A DNA stretch of 64,000 nucleotides from Phyto melanocephala (GCA_941918925.1 OW799234.1:114613128-114677127); one strand, 5' to 3'. Positions 36,169 through 48,905 are shown, counted from the first letter of the stretch. The notes: generated from the sequence alone by a model not told the origin. Numbers and translations: made by a program.

Positions 36169-36899
36169 AGCTGGATTCACCCATAAAATTTTAGTTCAGA
36201 ACAAATTTTTTTTGTATTGAGTTTGATGTTTTACTTTTGAGAGAGAGAGAGATTATTTTGTTCAGAAAGATTTTTCTTGAATTGGTTTAATTTTAATTCT
36301 TGTTCAGAAGAAACTGAATTGGGATGCCACTATTTTTCAATATTTACATGAAAATTGAATTTGGTTGCCACATCACACAGTGTCAGTACATTTATTATAC
36401 AAAAATTGTTTTTGCCGAAAATTAACAATTAAAATGGAATTTAATGAAAATATTGCTCAAAAATTAATAGAATAATTAAAAAACCAGGAAGAAAATGTTT
36501 GTATGACATGAGCAATAGTGCATACAAAAATAATTATTTAAAACAGGGTTTATGGAATGAAATAGAAGCGACTCTTTTTATTTTCGATTTTTTTTTATAA
36601 ATTTCTTTTGCAAACAAATTGACTTTATGCACTTCAATTAAAAATAATAATTTTAGTTTTCTTCTATCCGACATTTTCTTCACATATATTTTAATGAAAT
36701 AATTTACGTTTGTATTTATTTACATAGTTTGCTAGCGGTGCTTCCACTTTGTACAACTGTTTGCATTTTATATTATATGGCAGCTTTGTTTTTTCGGACA
36801 AATTTTCTTAAATGGGTGAATCGTTCTGCAGAAAACTCTCAGTAAATAATGTTATTCTCCGGAAAAAATTTTGTTCAGAACAAATGGGTGAATTCACCT
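36169..36899 (+). mobile_element. PIF/Harbinger-type element (731 bp)
   Basis: Terminal inverted repeats AGCTGGATTCACCCAT and ATGGGTGAATTCACCT are flanked by the 3-bp duplication TTA (36166-36168, 36900-36902), as expected for Harbinger. GTTCAGAA(CAAA) lies just inside both ends. The interior carries a remnant of the accessory MADF/SANT-like DNA-binding protein. Confidence 0.88.
36434..36574 (+). pseudogene. MADF/SANT-like domain of a Harbinger accessory protein
   Basis: ATG at 36434 gives MEFNENIAQKLIE, then a stop and a +1 shift. The shifted frame reads LYDMSNSAYKNNYLKQGLWN EIEATL, the classic MADF pattern (LYD, N..Y, W..I). Such proteins partner the Harbinger transposase. The copy is dead. 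Confidence 0.8.
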
Positions 36900-36902
36900 T
36901 TA

Positions 36903-37270
36903 CTCCCAGAAATTTTAAGTTTGACATATAAAAAAAATCTTAAGGGTACAATGATCTAACCTAAAAGTTTTATTTAATTCTTTTAAGTTTCAAACTTTTA
37001 AAATTGTATATAAAACTTTTATTAAAAATGCAAAATTGTAACACATTTTGTGTAATAAATAAAACAGCCAACATTCTGAACCGTTATGTTTCCACAGTAA
37101 CCCAGTTACAAATATTTCCAGTAACATTTTAAATACACACATGCATAAAAATGTATGTAAGTATATACATACATACAAGTGTATTTTCTTTTCATTTTAA
37201 AATTTTCTTTTAATAACATCATTTATTGAGTTCTTCTGATTGTTCTTCAAACAACCAGATCAAAAAAACA
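36903..37270. other. AT-rich sequence, no gene seen
   Basis: No recognised features. Confidence 0.4.
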
Positions 37271-37790
37271 CAAGTAACAGTGCTTTATTCGGCCGTGCCG
37301 AATCTTATATACCCTTCACAACGTGTAGTCATGCAATAACAATTGTTTGTATCACCATTCATCCCATATAAAATACGTGCATACGTACACGTTAGAATAA
37401 ATGTGGCATCGAATCCCAGCTGAGCCAAAAAAATTTTATTTTATATAATATATTATTTATATTTTGTTATTATTTTTTTTTTAATTTTTTTAAAAAAATT
37501 TTTTGAAAAAATTTTGAAAAAATTTTTTAAAATTTTTTTTAAAATTATTTTAAAATTTTTTTTTGTAATTTTTTTATTATTATTTTTTTTATTTTTAATA
37601 TTTTTTCTTTTTGTAATTTTTTCTTTTTTTGTATGGTTTTTACATATATTTATGTATGTATGTTGTTGTTGTAATTGTGTAAAAAAACGAGGTGGTCGTG
37701 GTTTTTTGCTCATATCTCAGAAAGTTATTGGGCGATTGTGCTGAATTTCAATAGCGATTCATTCCTGAATATTTCCAAGAGATTGATACC
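37271..37790 (-). mobile_element. family H repeat, copy 4, truncated
   Basis: Reverse orientation from CAAGTAACAGTGC. It breaks off after GAGATTGATACC, where other copies continue to ATATACAGATCTGAGG. It directly abuts copy 5 in the opposite orientation, so 37271-38033 is a long imperfect inverted repeat. Confidence 0.85.
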
Positions 37791-38033
37791 AAATTTTTTA
37801 AAAAAATTTTAAAAAAATATAAAAAAAAATAATAAAATATAAATAATATATTAAATAAAATAAAATAACATTTTTTTGGCTCAGCTGGGATTCGATGCCA
37901 CATTTATTCTAACGTGTACGTATGCACGTATTTTATATGGGATGAATGGTGATACAAACAATTGTTATTGCATGACTACACGTTGTGAAGGGTATATAAG
38001 ATTCGGCACGGCCGAATATAGCACTGTTACTTG
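37791..38033 (+). mobile_element. family H repeat, copy 5 (3' part only)
   Basis: A-rich segment, then GGCTCAGCTGGGATTCGAT, then GGGATGAATGGTGATACAA, hairpin ATTCGGCACGGCCGAAT and terminus TTACTTG. Confidence 0.85.
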
Positions 38034-38090
38034 TTTTTTTTTTTTTTATTTTTTTTTTTTTATTTAGTATATTATTTATATTTTTATTAT

Positions 38091-38726
38091 TATACCCTTC
38101 ACCTGTGGTGCACAAGGGTATATCTACAATTTTCATTTCCGACCCCATAAAGTATATATTTTCTGAAAGCTTATGAATAGAGGAGTCGATTAAGCCCTGA
38201 CCGTCTGTCCGTCTGTTGGTTGACATCAACTTTTAGAAGCAACTATATGTTCCTCAGATCTGTATATGGTATCAATCCCTTGGAAATATCCAGGAATGAA
38301 TCGCTATTGAAATTCAGCACAATCGCCCCATAACTTTCTGAGATATGAGCAAAAAACCACGACCACCTCGTTTTTTTTCACAATTACAACAACAACATAC
38401 ATACATACACACATGTAAAAAACATACCAAACAAAAAAAAATTACAAAAAAAAATATTAAAAATAAGAAAAAAATAATAAGAAAAAAATAATAAAAAAAA
38501 TATAAAAATATATAAAAAAAAATAATAAAATATAAATAATATATTAAATAAAATAAAATAACATTTTTTTGGCTCAGCTGGGATTCGATGCCACATTTAT
38601 TATAACGTGTACGTATGCACGTATTTTATATGGGATGAATGGTGATACAAACAATTGTTATTGCATGACTACACGTTGTGAAGGGTATATAAGATTCGGC
38701 ACGGCCGAATATAGCACTATTACTTG
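38091..38726 (+). mobile_element. family H repeat, copy 6
   Basis: TATACCCTTCACCTGTGG through the hairpin to TTACTTG, with all modules present. Separated from copy 5 by a T-rich stretch. Confidence 0.87.
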
Positions 38727-38863
38727 TTTTTTTTCTAATTTTTTTTTTAAATTTTTTTTTTATTTTTTTTTTTTTTGTTTTATATATTTATATATATTTT
38801 AATTATTTTTTTTTAATTTTTTTTTTTAATTTTTTTTTTTAATTTTTTTTTTTTTTTTTTTAA

Positions 38864-39039
38864 CATACATTCGTAAATTTATAATTTTACAATGGGATGT
38901 TTTTATATATGTATGTTTTTTATATATATTTACGTATTTCATATGGGATGAATGGCGATACAAACTACTGTTATTGCATGGCTACACGTTGTGAAGGGTA
39001 TATAAGACTCGGCACGGCCGAATATAGCGCTCTTACTTG
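38864..39039 (+). mobile_element. family H repeat, copy 7 (3' part only)
   Basis: Holds the GGGATGAATGGCGATACAA segment and hairpin CTCGGCACGGCCGAAT (one stem mismatch), ending TTACTTG. Confidence 0.8.
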
Positions 39040-39214
39040 TTTTATTTTTCTTTGGAATTTAAAAAAATGATATTGTCAAACATAATTTTAATCAATTTTT
39101 AAGTTGTATATTTAAAGTATTAAACAATTGAATTGTACACTAATAAGCAACACAATTATCGTACTACACAAGAGAAAGAAAATAAGAAATATTTTTTCTT
39201 TTTGTAAATTAAAC

Positions 39215-40122
39215 TAAATTTTAATGTGAACCATTTTTTTATTTTGGCTTAAGTTCATTTGTTCTTTTTATTTAATTTTATAATTCAAATTAAATTAAAT
39301 TGTAACCATTTTAGGAATATTCTTTCTAAAAATTATTTCCGATATTAGCCGAGTGGAATGCATTTTCGAAATCAGCTACGATTTCATCATCAGCACTCTT
39401 TATCGGTATACTACTATGTAACTTAAAATTCCTATTTATGTTACAATTGAATGAAATTTGAGTTAGTGAATCTTTGTATTAATTTTCATATTTTGTTGAA
39501 TATTTAATTTCACCTATCAAATGACAATTCATAATTCAACATGTTCATATTCTTCCATATTCGTAATACATTTTCGTTATGCTTTCAATATCCATCCTTT
39601 GGCTGGAATTATTGAAAACAAGGTTGTATTTACATTTTCATTTATATAAGTCCATCTAGGTGATAGAACAATGAATTCTTGAATGTCATTAAAACCGTGC
39701 CATGTGTGTTATAATTATATATTTTTTATACCCTTCACCTGTGGTGCACAAGGGTATATATAGCTTTGTCATTCCGTTTGTAATTTCTACAATTTGCATT
39801 TCCGACCCCATAAAGTATATATTTTCTGAAAGCTTATGAATAGAGGAGTCGATTAAGCCCTGACCGTCTGTCCGTCTGCCCGTCTGTCCGTGTGTTGGTT
39901 GAAATCAACTTTTAGAAGCAACTATATGTTCCTCAGATCTCTATATGGTATCAATCTCTTGGAATCTCTTTTTATTTAATTAATATCGATATTATCGGAA
40001 ATAATTTTTAGAAAGAATATTCCTAAAATGGTTACAATTTAATTTAATTTGAATTATAAAATTAAATAAAAAGAACAAATGAACTTAAGCCAAAATAAAA
40101 AAATGGTTCACATTAAAATTTA
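39215..40122. mobile_element. foldback element with perfect 130-bp inverted arms
   Basis: Arms 39215-39344 and 39993-40122 are exact reverse complements as I read them. They begin TAAATTTTAATGTGAACC and end ATTATTTCCGATA. The centre holds unrelated sequence, including a family H 5' fragment. There is no ORF. Arm identity implies recent origin or gene conversion. Confidence 0.93.
39728..39965 (+). mobile_element. family H repeat, copy 8 (5' part), inside the foldback
   Basis: TATACCCTTCACCTGTGGTG through CCGTCTGTCCGTCTGCCCG to TATGGTATCAATCTCTTGGA, then lost. Confidence 0.87.
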
Positions 40123-40687
40123 ATATATAGAAAAAGTTCGAATAAAATATAAAAAAATATATAATTGTAAATTAAACTTTTAAAACTTTGCTAAGATCCC
40201 TTATTCTAGGGTTTTGAGGTTATTTGCTTGATTTGTGAACAAATGGAGGTTTTATTGTTTTTTTTTTATTATATTTATTTAGATTATAAATAAAGAAATA
40301 ATATAAAAAAATCGGGTGCAATAACAGTTTTATTTTGTTAAAATATTCATAAGACAAAAGCAAGATATGTATACAATTTATGTTAAAAATTAAAAAAAAA
40401 TTAATTGTGAGTGTATACTCGTATATTACGACTTAGCAATTTTAAGCGTAGCCTAAAGTTTTTGCAGTAGCAATATGACGCTTTTTAATAGTTGCCCTTC
40501 GTAATGCAGATTATAGAATGAAGTAAGAATATTCTAATTGTTAATTATTTTATTCAAGTTTTTGTAATACTTGAAGACTAACAAACAATATCATAAGAAA
40601 AACTTTATTTACTTTACGGTCTATTAATGCAATTTTATTAGTTCATCTAAAAATTTTTTTTCTAAATATTTAAAGTTTGTTTTAAAA

Positions 40688-41428
40688 CAAGTAACAGTGC
40701 TATATTCGGCCGTGCCGAATCTTATATACCCTTCACAACGTGTAGTCATGCAATAACAATTGTTTGTATCACCATTCATCCCATATAAAATACGTGCATA
40801 CGTACACGTTAGAATAAATGTGGCATTGAATCCCAGCTGAGCCAAAAAAATTTTATTTTATTTTATTTAATATATTATTTATATTTTATTATTTTTTTTA
40901 TATTTTTTTTAAATTTTTTTAAAAAATTTTTTTAGAAAAATTTTTTTAGAAAAATTTTTTTTAAAATTTTTTTAAAATTTTTTTTTTGTAGTTTTTTTTA
41001 TTATTTTTTTCTTATTTTTAATATTTTTTTTTTGTAATTTTTTTTGTTTGGTATGTTTTTTACATGTATCTATGTATGTATGTTGTTGTTGTAATTGTGA
41101 AAAAAACGAGGTGGTCGTGGTTTTTTGCTCATATCTCAGAAAGTTATGGGGCGATTGTGCTGAATTTCAATAGCGATTCATTCCTGGATATTTCCAAGAG
41201 ATTGACACCATATACAGATCTGAGGAACATATAGTTGCTTCTAAAAGTTGATTTCAACCAACACACGGACAGACGGGCAGACGGACAGACGGTCAGGGCT
41301 TAATCGACTCCTCTATTCATAAGCTTTCAGAAAATATATACTTTATGGGGTCGGAAATGAAAATTGTAGAAATTACAAACGGAATGACAAAGCTATATAT
41401 ACCCTTGTGCACCACAGGTGAAGGGTAT
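40688..41428 (-). mobile_element. family H repeat, copy 9
   Basis: Complete reverse copy: CAAGTAACAGTGC at the left, GTGAAGGGTAT at the right, then an A-run. The T-rich core at 40850-41050 differs in length from the others. Confidence 0.88.
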
Positions 41429-41828
41429 AAAAATATGTATGTATATATGTGTATATGTAAGTAATTAAATAAAACAATATGTTCAAATAAAAAATTCTAA
41501 ATTTTCATTTCAAAGTGATTTTAGTTAAACTTGAATTTATGTACGTGATGATTTAGAATTTTGTTTTCCAAGATTTTTTATGATCATCAAGAAGAACAAA
41601 ATAAATTATTTTTTAATAAAATAAGAAGATTAAGAAATGTTAACAAATAATATAGTGTGACTAGTTGTACATACTATTTGTCGGTCGTGTTCTAAAAACT
41701 AATTAAAATTCAAATTCAAATAATTTCTTAACAAAAAAGAAAAAATTTATAATAAATAGTAAATTATGCATATGCTACTTGTATTTGCTGTAAGTGTTAA
41801 TATAATTATTATCTAACACATATAAAAT
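41429..41828. other. AT-rich sequence, no gene seen
   Basis: No recognised features apart from a short TATGTATATATG run at the left. Confidence 0.4.
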
Positions 41829-42375
41829 TCTCGCGAAATGCCTCGACCGGTTTTCATGAAATTTTGTTTGCATATCCGGTAGGTCTGAGAATCGGTCAAC
41901 ATCTTTTTTTCATACTCCTCAACGGCACGCCTTTTTCCACGCCCCCTCAGGTAGACCAGACTGCTGGACCGATATTCTTGAAATTTTCACATGATGTAAC
42001 TAAGACTCTGGTACAATTAATAGATACCTTTTTTTACCACGCCTACTTTAACGCTCACTTTTTTTTAATTTAATTGCATCAATATAGTTTTTAGTATTTT
42101 TCTTCAAATTGTATACAATTTATATTCCAGCCAATGCAGAAATAAACGTTTAAGAATCGGTCAACATCTATTTTTCATACTCCTAAATATTTAGGGTGAC
42201 TCACCCCAAAGGACAAATTATGCCTCACCTAAATAACGTAACGACTTTGATGAAATTTTAAATTAAAATAGATCTGCATTCCGTATAAAACATATGAATT
42301 ACGTTTTTTTTTAATGTAAAAAATATTTCCTAGAAATAATTTATATGTCAAAACAACGTTTGCCGGGTCAGCTAG
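41829..42375 (+). mobile_element. Helitron-like non-autonomous element
   Basis: Ends CGTTTGCCGGGTCAGCTAG before a T, close to the insect Helitron 3' terminus (CTAG, then T). Starts around TCTCGCGAAATGCC. AATCGGTCAACATCT followed by TTTTTCATACTCCT occurs twice (about 41890 and 42155), an internal duplication. No helicase coding is present. The terminus fits Helitrons; the left boundary is a guess. Confidence 0.55.
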
Positions 42376-42602
42376 TTTTTATATTAATAGGCAAAACACA
42401 GTTTACGATCACATTACACAACCGATTAAAATAAAAATCCTTCCATTTAAAAGGAATTTTTTTCCTATTAAAATCGGTTTAGTATTTTAGGAGTTACTAA
42501 AACAAAAACAAAACACAAACAAAAAATAAACAAAGTAATGTGTGTTGATACAAAGTGTTTTTACAAAAAGAGTGCAAAGTATTTAATAAAATAAAAACAA
42601 AG

Positions 42603-43314
42603 CAAGTAACAGTGCTATATTCGTCCGTGCCGAATCTTATATACCCTTCAAAACGTGTAGCCATGCAATAACAATTGTTTGTATCACCATTCATTTCATA
42701 TGAAATACGTACATACATATACAAAACATCCCTTTGCAGAATTATAAATTGAGTTTACGTATGTGTTTCCAAAAATAAAAAATTAAAAAAAAAATTTGTA
42801 TTTAAAACAAAAAAAAAAACAATAAAAAAATTAAAAAAAAATTTAAAAAAAATTTTTTTTAAAAAAATTATATAAGAAAAAATAATAAAAATATAAATAA
42901 TATATAAAATAAAAAAATTTTTTTTGGCTCGGCTGGGATTCGATGCCAGGTTCACTCTAATCAGTATTTATTTATGTTGTTGTTAAATTGTGAAAAAAAA
43001 CGAGGTGGTCGTGGTTTTTTGCTCATATCTCAGAAAGTTATGGGGCGATTGTGTTGAATTTCAATAGCGATTCATTCCTGGATATTTCCAAAAGATTGAT
43101 ACCATACTCAGAGCTGAGGAACGTGTAGTTGCTTCTAAAAGTTGATTTCAATCAACACACGGACAGACGGGCAGACGGTCAGGGCTTAATCGACTCTTCT
43201 ATTCATAAGCTTTCAGAAAATATATACTTTATGGGGTCGGAAATGAAAATTGTAGAAATTACAAACGGAATGACAAAGCTATATATACCCTTGTACACCA
43301 CAGGTGAAGTGTAT
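42603..43314 (-). mobile_element. family H repeat, copy 10
   Basis: Reverse copy, more diverged (hairpin arm ATTCGTCCGTGCCGAAT carries a mismatch; right end GTGAAGTGTAT). GGCTCGGCTGGGATTCGAT replaces the usual CAGCTGG. Confidence 0.85.
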
Positions 43315-43852
43315 AACAATGAGAGAGACGTTAAACTACAGTTTAAAGAAATGTTTTGTTGCCTTTTTAAATTTGGTGTTCACAGTTCTTTTCGGTTTAC
43401 TTTTAAATTGAGGACAGTTTTTTTTGTTTTTTTTTCGGTGCTTTTTTGGAATAACATAAATTTTTGTGGGTACCAATCTAAAAAACAATAAATTTATACA
43501 TTTTTGCTAGTGTAGTCTGGCGCGATTGATATTTAACGTTATTAATTTATTTTTATCAGTTAATGTTACATCACAACTTTTATTAACAATTTAATAAAAA
43601 CGTAACAAATTTTAAAGTGATAATAATTCTAAAAAATTCCAACAAGAAAAAAATTATTTCCTTCGTTAAAAATATCGCTAGAAAGTAAAAAAAAAGTTTA
43701 AAAATAATTAAAAAGTTATGAATGTGTGTACTTTAAGTAAAACGTGTGAAGACTGTAGTTGTCATCTACAAATATTTCGGTAAAAGTATAAGGGTTTATT
43801 GAAATCATCAATTAGTTATTGTTATATGTTTTGAGTATAAAAAAATATAAAA
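43315..43852. other. AT-rich sequence, no gene seen
   Basis: No recognised features. Confidence 0.4.
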
Positions 43853-44333
43853 CAAGTAACAGTGCTATATTCGGCCGTGCCGAATCTTATATACCCTTCA
43901 CAACGTGTAGTCATGCAATAACAATTGTTTGTATCACCATTCATCTCATATCAAATACGTACATATGTATATACTGGTTAGAATAAATGTGGCATCGAAT
44001 CCCAGCTGAGCCAAAAAAATTTTATTTTATATAATATGTTATTTATATTTTGTTATAATTTTTTTTTGATATTTTTTTTTAATTTTTTTAAAAAATTTTT
44101 TTGAAAAAATTTTTTAAAATTTTTTTAAAATTATTTTAAAATTTTTTTTTTGCAATTTTTTTTATTATTTTTTTTTTTATTTTTAATATGGTTTGATATG
44201 GGCTTAATCGACTCCTCTATTCATAAGCTTTCAGAAAATATATACTTTATGGGGTCGGAAATGAAAATTGTAGAAATTACAAACGGAATGACAAAGCTAT
44301 ATATACCCTTGTGCACCACAGGTGAAGGGTATA
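43853..44333 (-). mobile_element. family H repeat, copy 11, internally deleted
   Basis: CAAGTAACAGTGC and hairpin at the left, GTGAAGGGTAT at the right. The part from the GTTGTTGTAATTG segment to the CGGACAGACGG run is missing. Confidence 0.87.
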
Positions 44334-44344
44334 AAAATTATCTT

Positions 44345-44880
44345 ATATAGTGCTATATTCGGCCATCCTGAAGCTGATAATACCCTTCACTATTATGTAC
44401 ATAGTAGTTAAATCTTATACACCATTATGCTTTATTATTTACGACGTAATTTTGAATTTTTACATAGATAAATCTAGTCAAGCACCTTGATTTTACACTT
44501 TTTCATAGCTTATTGTATTCTACTAGTCAAGCCCTTTAATTCAATATCAATATTGTGGGGGTTGATGGGGAAAAAGTCGTAATTACTATATTTTACTCGT
44601 TTATCCGCCATTTTCTTTAGGACGTCATCGTGGAGTTTAGCTAGTTTATATTTTACTGTATTCTACTTTCATTTGATATCAATATTAAGTAAGCTGAGGG
44701 GGATAAATTTTTAAATACACATAAATTTCTTGTATAGTTTGTGGTAGTGGCAATCACAGATTGTAGCGTATTTAACACTGCTAATCAAGCTCTTTCATTT
44801 GATATCCATATTGACTATCACGATCGTCTAGAAGCTAAAAAAAATAATTTTCGTTTGTAAATTTTAGATAAAAACGCCAA
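44345..44880 (-). mobile_element. family K repeat, copy 1
   Basis: Begins TAGTGCTATATTCGGCC (family H-like 3' end, hairpin ruined). It contains repeated TC AAGC(C/T)CTTT...GATATC phrases that align in inverted orientation with 57460-58041. It is non-coding. Confidence 0.55.
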
Positions 44881-45164
44881 AGTAGTTGTATTTTGGTCCT
44901 TATATTTTAGTTATTTTCAAACCGATTCGTTAGTTTTTTTCAGGAATAATTTTCGAGGCTACGGCTTGCAATTTAAGAAACTTGTTATATTAAAAATATA
45001 TGTTTTAAAATAATTTTTGATTATAACTTTGCCGGTTAGTGACGGGTTCGCCGAAATTTTTTACGAATATCGCTAGCGGCAAATAGTAACAAGCGTGTAT
45101 TTATATTATTCTATGGCTAAAATATGTTAATTTTTGTGGTAAAAATATGGAAATAAAAAACAAA

Positions 45165-45320
45165 GACAGTCGTGTTTATTTGCCCATATCTCAGAAACTT
45201 ATGTATGTAGTAAATGTGCTGGATTTCAAAAGCGACTCATTCCCGAATATTTCCAAAAGATTAATAACAGTTGTGGTTTGTGCAACATGTGGGAACTTTT
45301 AAAAGTTGATTTCGTGACAA
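45165..45320 (-). mobile_element. diverged family H-like fragment
   Basis: CAGTCGTGTTTATTTGC, CCATATCTCAGAAACTTATG and TCCCGAATATTTCCAAAAGA align with family H, and with the copy interrupted by the LINE at 31237. Confidence 0.65.
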
Positions 45321-48300
45321 AAAAAAAATGTTTTATTAAAACAATATTATTGTAGACGTGTAGCCGTACAGCTGTGATGGCCTCAAAATAATCGTCTCTA
45401 TATAAAAGTGTGTATTTTATGTTTGACAGATTGTAGTTGAAAGTGTGCTGTTGTCGATGTGTTTAATGCTTAAAGCTTAAAAAAAAAATTAAGTTCGAAA
45501 AACTTTAAAATACAACGATAACATAAAAAGCTGTATAGTGCGAAATTTTTAAAATTTTTATATAAGCACTAGCAAATCGTACAATAAACTAATAAAGATG
45601 TTCACGTCACCAATATTAGTTTTATTAAATTGCAAAATTTTTTAGCAAAACTATAATTATTGACCAAACTATAATGATGTCAAAAAAATGTGAACAACTT
45701 TTCAAAAATCGAAAAAAAAAACCTTGAACAAATCGAATTATATGTCGTGTCTTTAAAACTTTTGTTTAAATTTATTGTTTAAAAAATTATTTAATTGCAT
45801 TTCAAAACAAAAACTTGTAAAAAACCGGCTTTTTGTTGTCGGTTTTATTGTAATTGTGTTTTGGTTGATTTAACTTTCTGATGACACTTTGTGCACATTT
45901 TTTGCAAATGTGTAGCAGAGGGAATCTGGAGAGGCAGGGTTGAGAGCCTAAAAACGAAGAGTTTGAATTTTATTTAATTGACTTAAACGTGAGTCTCTCT
46001 TATCTATTTTTATTTTAATTGTTTTTTGCTAGACTTCACTGAGTTATCTATCTGTAGTGCACATGTTGCCATATGGTAGATAAGTTTTCTTTAAAACAGT
46101 TTTCTTTGAAACAGTTTTCTGTTTAGTTAATATTGAATATTTTTCTTTTAATTTAAAATTTATTTTCTTTTTTATTGTATTTGCAAGTACATACATAGAT
46201 ACATACACATGTACATACATGTACATATATTTTGAATTTTTAGGTCGACTACAGGTGTAATTTACGGTGTATTTTAATTGTTTCGTTTTAGATAAGATAT
46301 ACTAATGTAGATTTTATATAGTTTTTTCCATTTAATTAAATATTTCTAGATTTTTAAAAAACCAATTTTTATATACAATAAACCATTATCTGCATTACCT
46401 TGTAACAGTTTAATATAATTTTTTATTATAATAAACACTCATTTAGAATATAAATTACATAATTAATAATTGTGACAATTTCTACTTTGATACAATAGGT
46501 AGTTATGTTATAAACTTTTATCCCAACATTATTTTTTCACCAAACCTTCAGTTATTTACCTCTTTGTTTATTATCACAGTTTAAGTTTAGTTAAACAATT
46601 AATCTCTTCTCTTTTCTCAGTGTCAGTTTTTTATTTAATTTTTTTATAACTTATTCTAATATTATTTCCTGTATTGAAACTGGAGTAAAAAAATTTAACT
46701 ATCAAAAACAAACAGCAACTAATAATAATATACGAACTTTTAAATCTGTTTGCGGCTTTTGTTAAAAAAAAAAATGATGACAAAATTTTTTAATTTGTTG
46801 TCTTTGTGTTTTTTATGTGTCCAAAATTTATCAGCAGAAAGCCAAATCTTTTATTAATAAAAATAAAATAATATTTAGATACATGTATGTATATATGTAC
46901 ATACATACATATGTATGTATACGTAGATATGTATGTATGTACATGTTTACAAACACTATTTATGAAATTGCTTTAATTTTGGCAAAAAACAAAAAGAAAA
47001 TAGAAACAAAGCCAACCAAGACAAAATAACTATGTACACAAATAAAATGCGATTGAGTGAGTGACAGGTTTTATTTTTGAAATAAAAATTAAAAAAAAAA
47101 ACAATTTTCATTGTTTCATTTTTTTTCTGCACTAATTTGGCTTAATTCGCTTGTGTGTATGTGTGTTCAAATTTTATTTTTTTTTTTTTTTTAGATAAAA
47201 AGAAGACTTAAATGACACACCTTTATTATTGAACGAACACCTTGTGCCTTAAAATCAACTTAAAGAAAGAAAATAAAAAATAAACGAATATTAATTCAAC
47301 AGGTGGAATTTCTGTTATAAGAAATTGAACTCAAAAAGATTAGAATATTCAAAATTTGTTTATTAGAGGCATAAAGAATTGTCTTGTTTGGTATTTAATT
47401 TTAAGAAAGAATTTCAATTTCAATTTGTACAGTAATTTTAAGATTTTTTTTCCAAATTTGCTAAAAATGTTTACAACTGAGAATAAAATAAAAATAAAAG
47501 GGTGACGCTAAAAAACCTAGTAAGTAGTTTAAATTATTTAAAACTTTTTTTGTTTATATGAGTTTCTTTGTTATTAAAGATTTATTTAAGTTATGGTGTT
47601 TTCTTTTCTAACAAAGAATGTTGCCCTTTTATAGTTAAACACTTTTCAAAGGTGGCCTGCACCCTAACAAAATGATACCTTTATAATCAGCAGAATAGAA
47701 CAGAAATGTTCACCCTTTTTACATGATAGCTGTATTTTTATGTTAAACTGCATTTCTTGCTTCCATTTTAATAATTTGGGACCATAAATTATTTTAAACC
47801 ACTACAAAAACTTAATTCTCCTTTTTAATATCAACTGTTAAAAAGTGCAATATTCTAACCCTTTGATTTAATTCAGGGTACAACATGTAACATTTTGTGT
47901 TATTTTTATGGCAACATTATTACAAAAGAACTTGTCACCCCTTTATAATATTGCATATTTTTAAGAAAAGAACACAAAGGAAGGCATAGGGCAGAATTAA
48001 TGCAACATTAACGTCAGAAAAGAAAACACCATAAGATTATTTTTGGCTGACTGCGTGTAAGTTGACCCGATGTAAAAAAAAAACTGCAAATGCAATATTT
48101 AAGTTAAAGCCACCAATGTGAACCGGGTCTAAATAGTTTTGCCAAAAATGCACTCTATGCCAATAAATTTAATTTTGTTGCACGAAAGTATGCATAAACA
48201 TTTCAAAAATAATTGTTTGTGTTAAAAAAAAAAGAGAACACGAAAGAAATTAACAAAACTGTCACTGAATAAACAATTTATTTAACACCAAGTCCACTTA

Positions 48301-48447
48301 AGAGAGATGATGATGTGGGTGGGTGTCGTCTGATGAGAAGTGAATGAGTGAAGTGTAAGCAAGTTATGAGTGTACACATACATATGTGTGTACACAAAAA
48401 CATAATTATTTAAATAATTTTTGATATTTAATATAATGAATTTTTTA
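45321..48447. other. AT-rich sequence, no gene seen
   Basis: TATG/ACATAC microsatellite clusters lie at about 46185-46225 and 46880-46945. Short ORFs around them translate the microsatellite and are not genes. No transposon end is recognised. Confidence 0.4.
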
Positions 48448-48449
48448 TA

Positions 48450-48905
48450 AAGGGTGGTTAAATTTTAAGGCCGATGTTGAATGTCAACCACACCTAAACA
48501 TTTCTCAAGTTTAGATTAACTCAATTTGAACCATGGAAAGATACACAATCGAGCAACGCGTTAAAGTTATTCAGGCTTATTATGAAAAGGGGCGTTCAAA
48601 TCAAAATGCATTTCTTGCACTTCGTCATTCTTTTGATCAACATAATCATTCAAATTCGTCTACAATCGGGAGAATTGTGAAAAATATTTAAATTTCAGCA
48701 AAACAGGTCTGTATGAAATGTGAAAACATCTGTGAATGTCTTCTTAGTTCGTTGAACGGAAAACATTGCTCACTCTCTCATTATCGTTCCCAACAATTGA
48801 ACATCAACATTGGCATTGAAAATTTGGACCATCGGATTGAGGTGTGCCGCCTCAATTTGTATTTTATTCAAAATCAACATCGGCCCTTCAAGTTTAACCA
48901 CCCTT
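48450..48905 (+). mobile_element. short mariner-like element (456 bp), internally deleted
   Basis: Roughly 32-bp inverted ends, AAGGGTGGTTAAATTTTAAGG and its near complement, are flanked by TA (48448-48449, 48906-48907). Encodes only the first part of a transposase. Confidence 0.9.
48533..48691 (+). pseudogene. mariner transposase N-terminal fragment (52 codons)
   Basis: MERYTIEQRVKVIQAYYEKG, then STIGRIVKNI and a stop. The MERYT.EQR start matches the relic at 60057-60651 and resembles the one at 16755, so it belongs to the same DD41D-related group. The catalytic domain is deleted. Confidence 0.8.

Noticed and set aside
37453..37744. Lys/Asn-rich and Phe/Ile-rich ORFs on both strands
   Set aside because: They translate the A/T-rich low-complexity core of a family H copy.
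46044..47029. Short ORFs rich in Tyr/Val/Met/Cys
   Set aside because: They translate TATG/ACATAC microsatellites.
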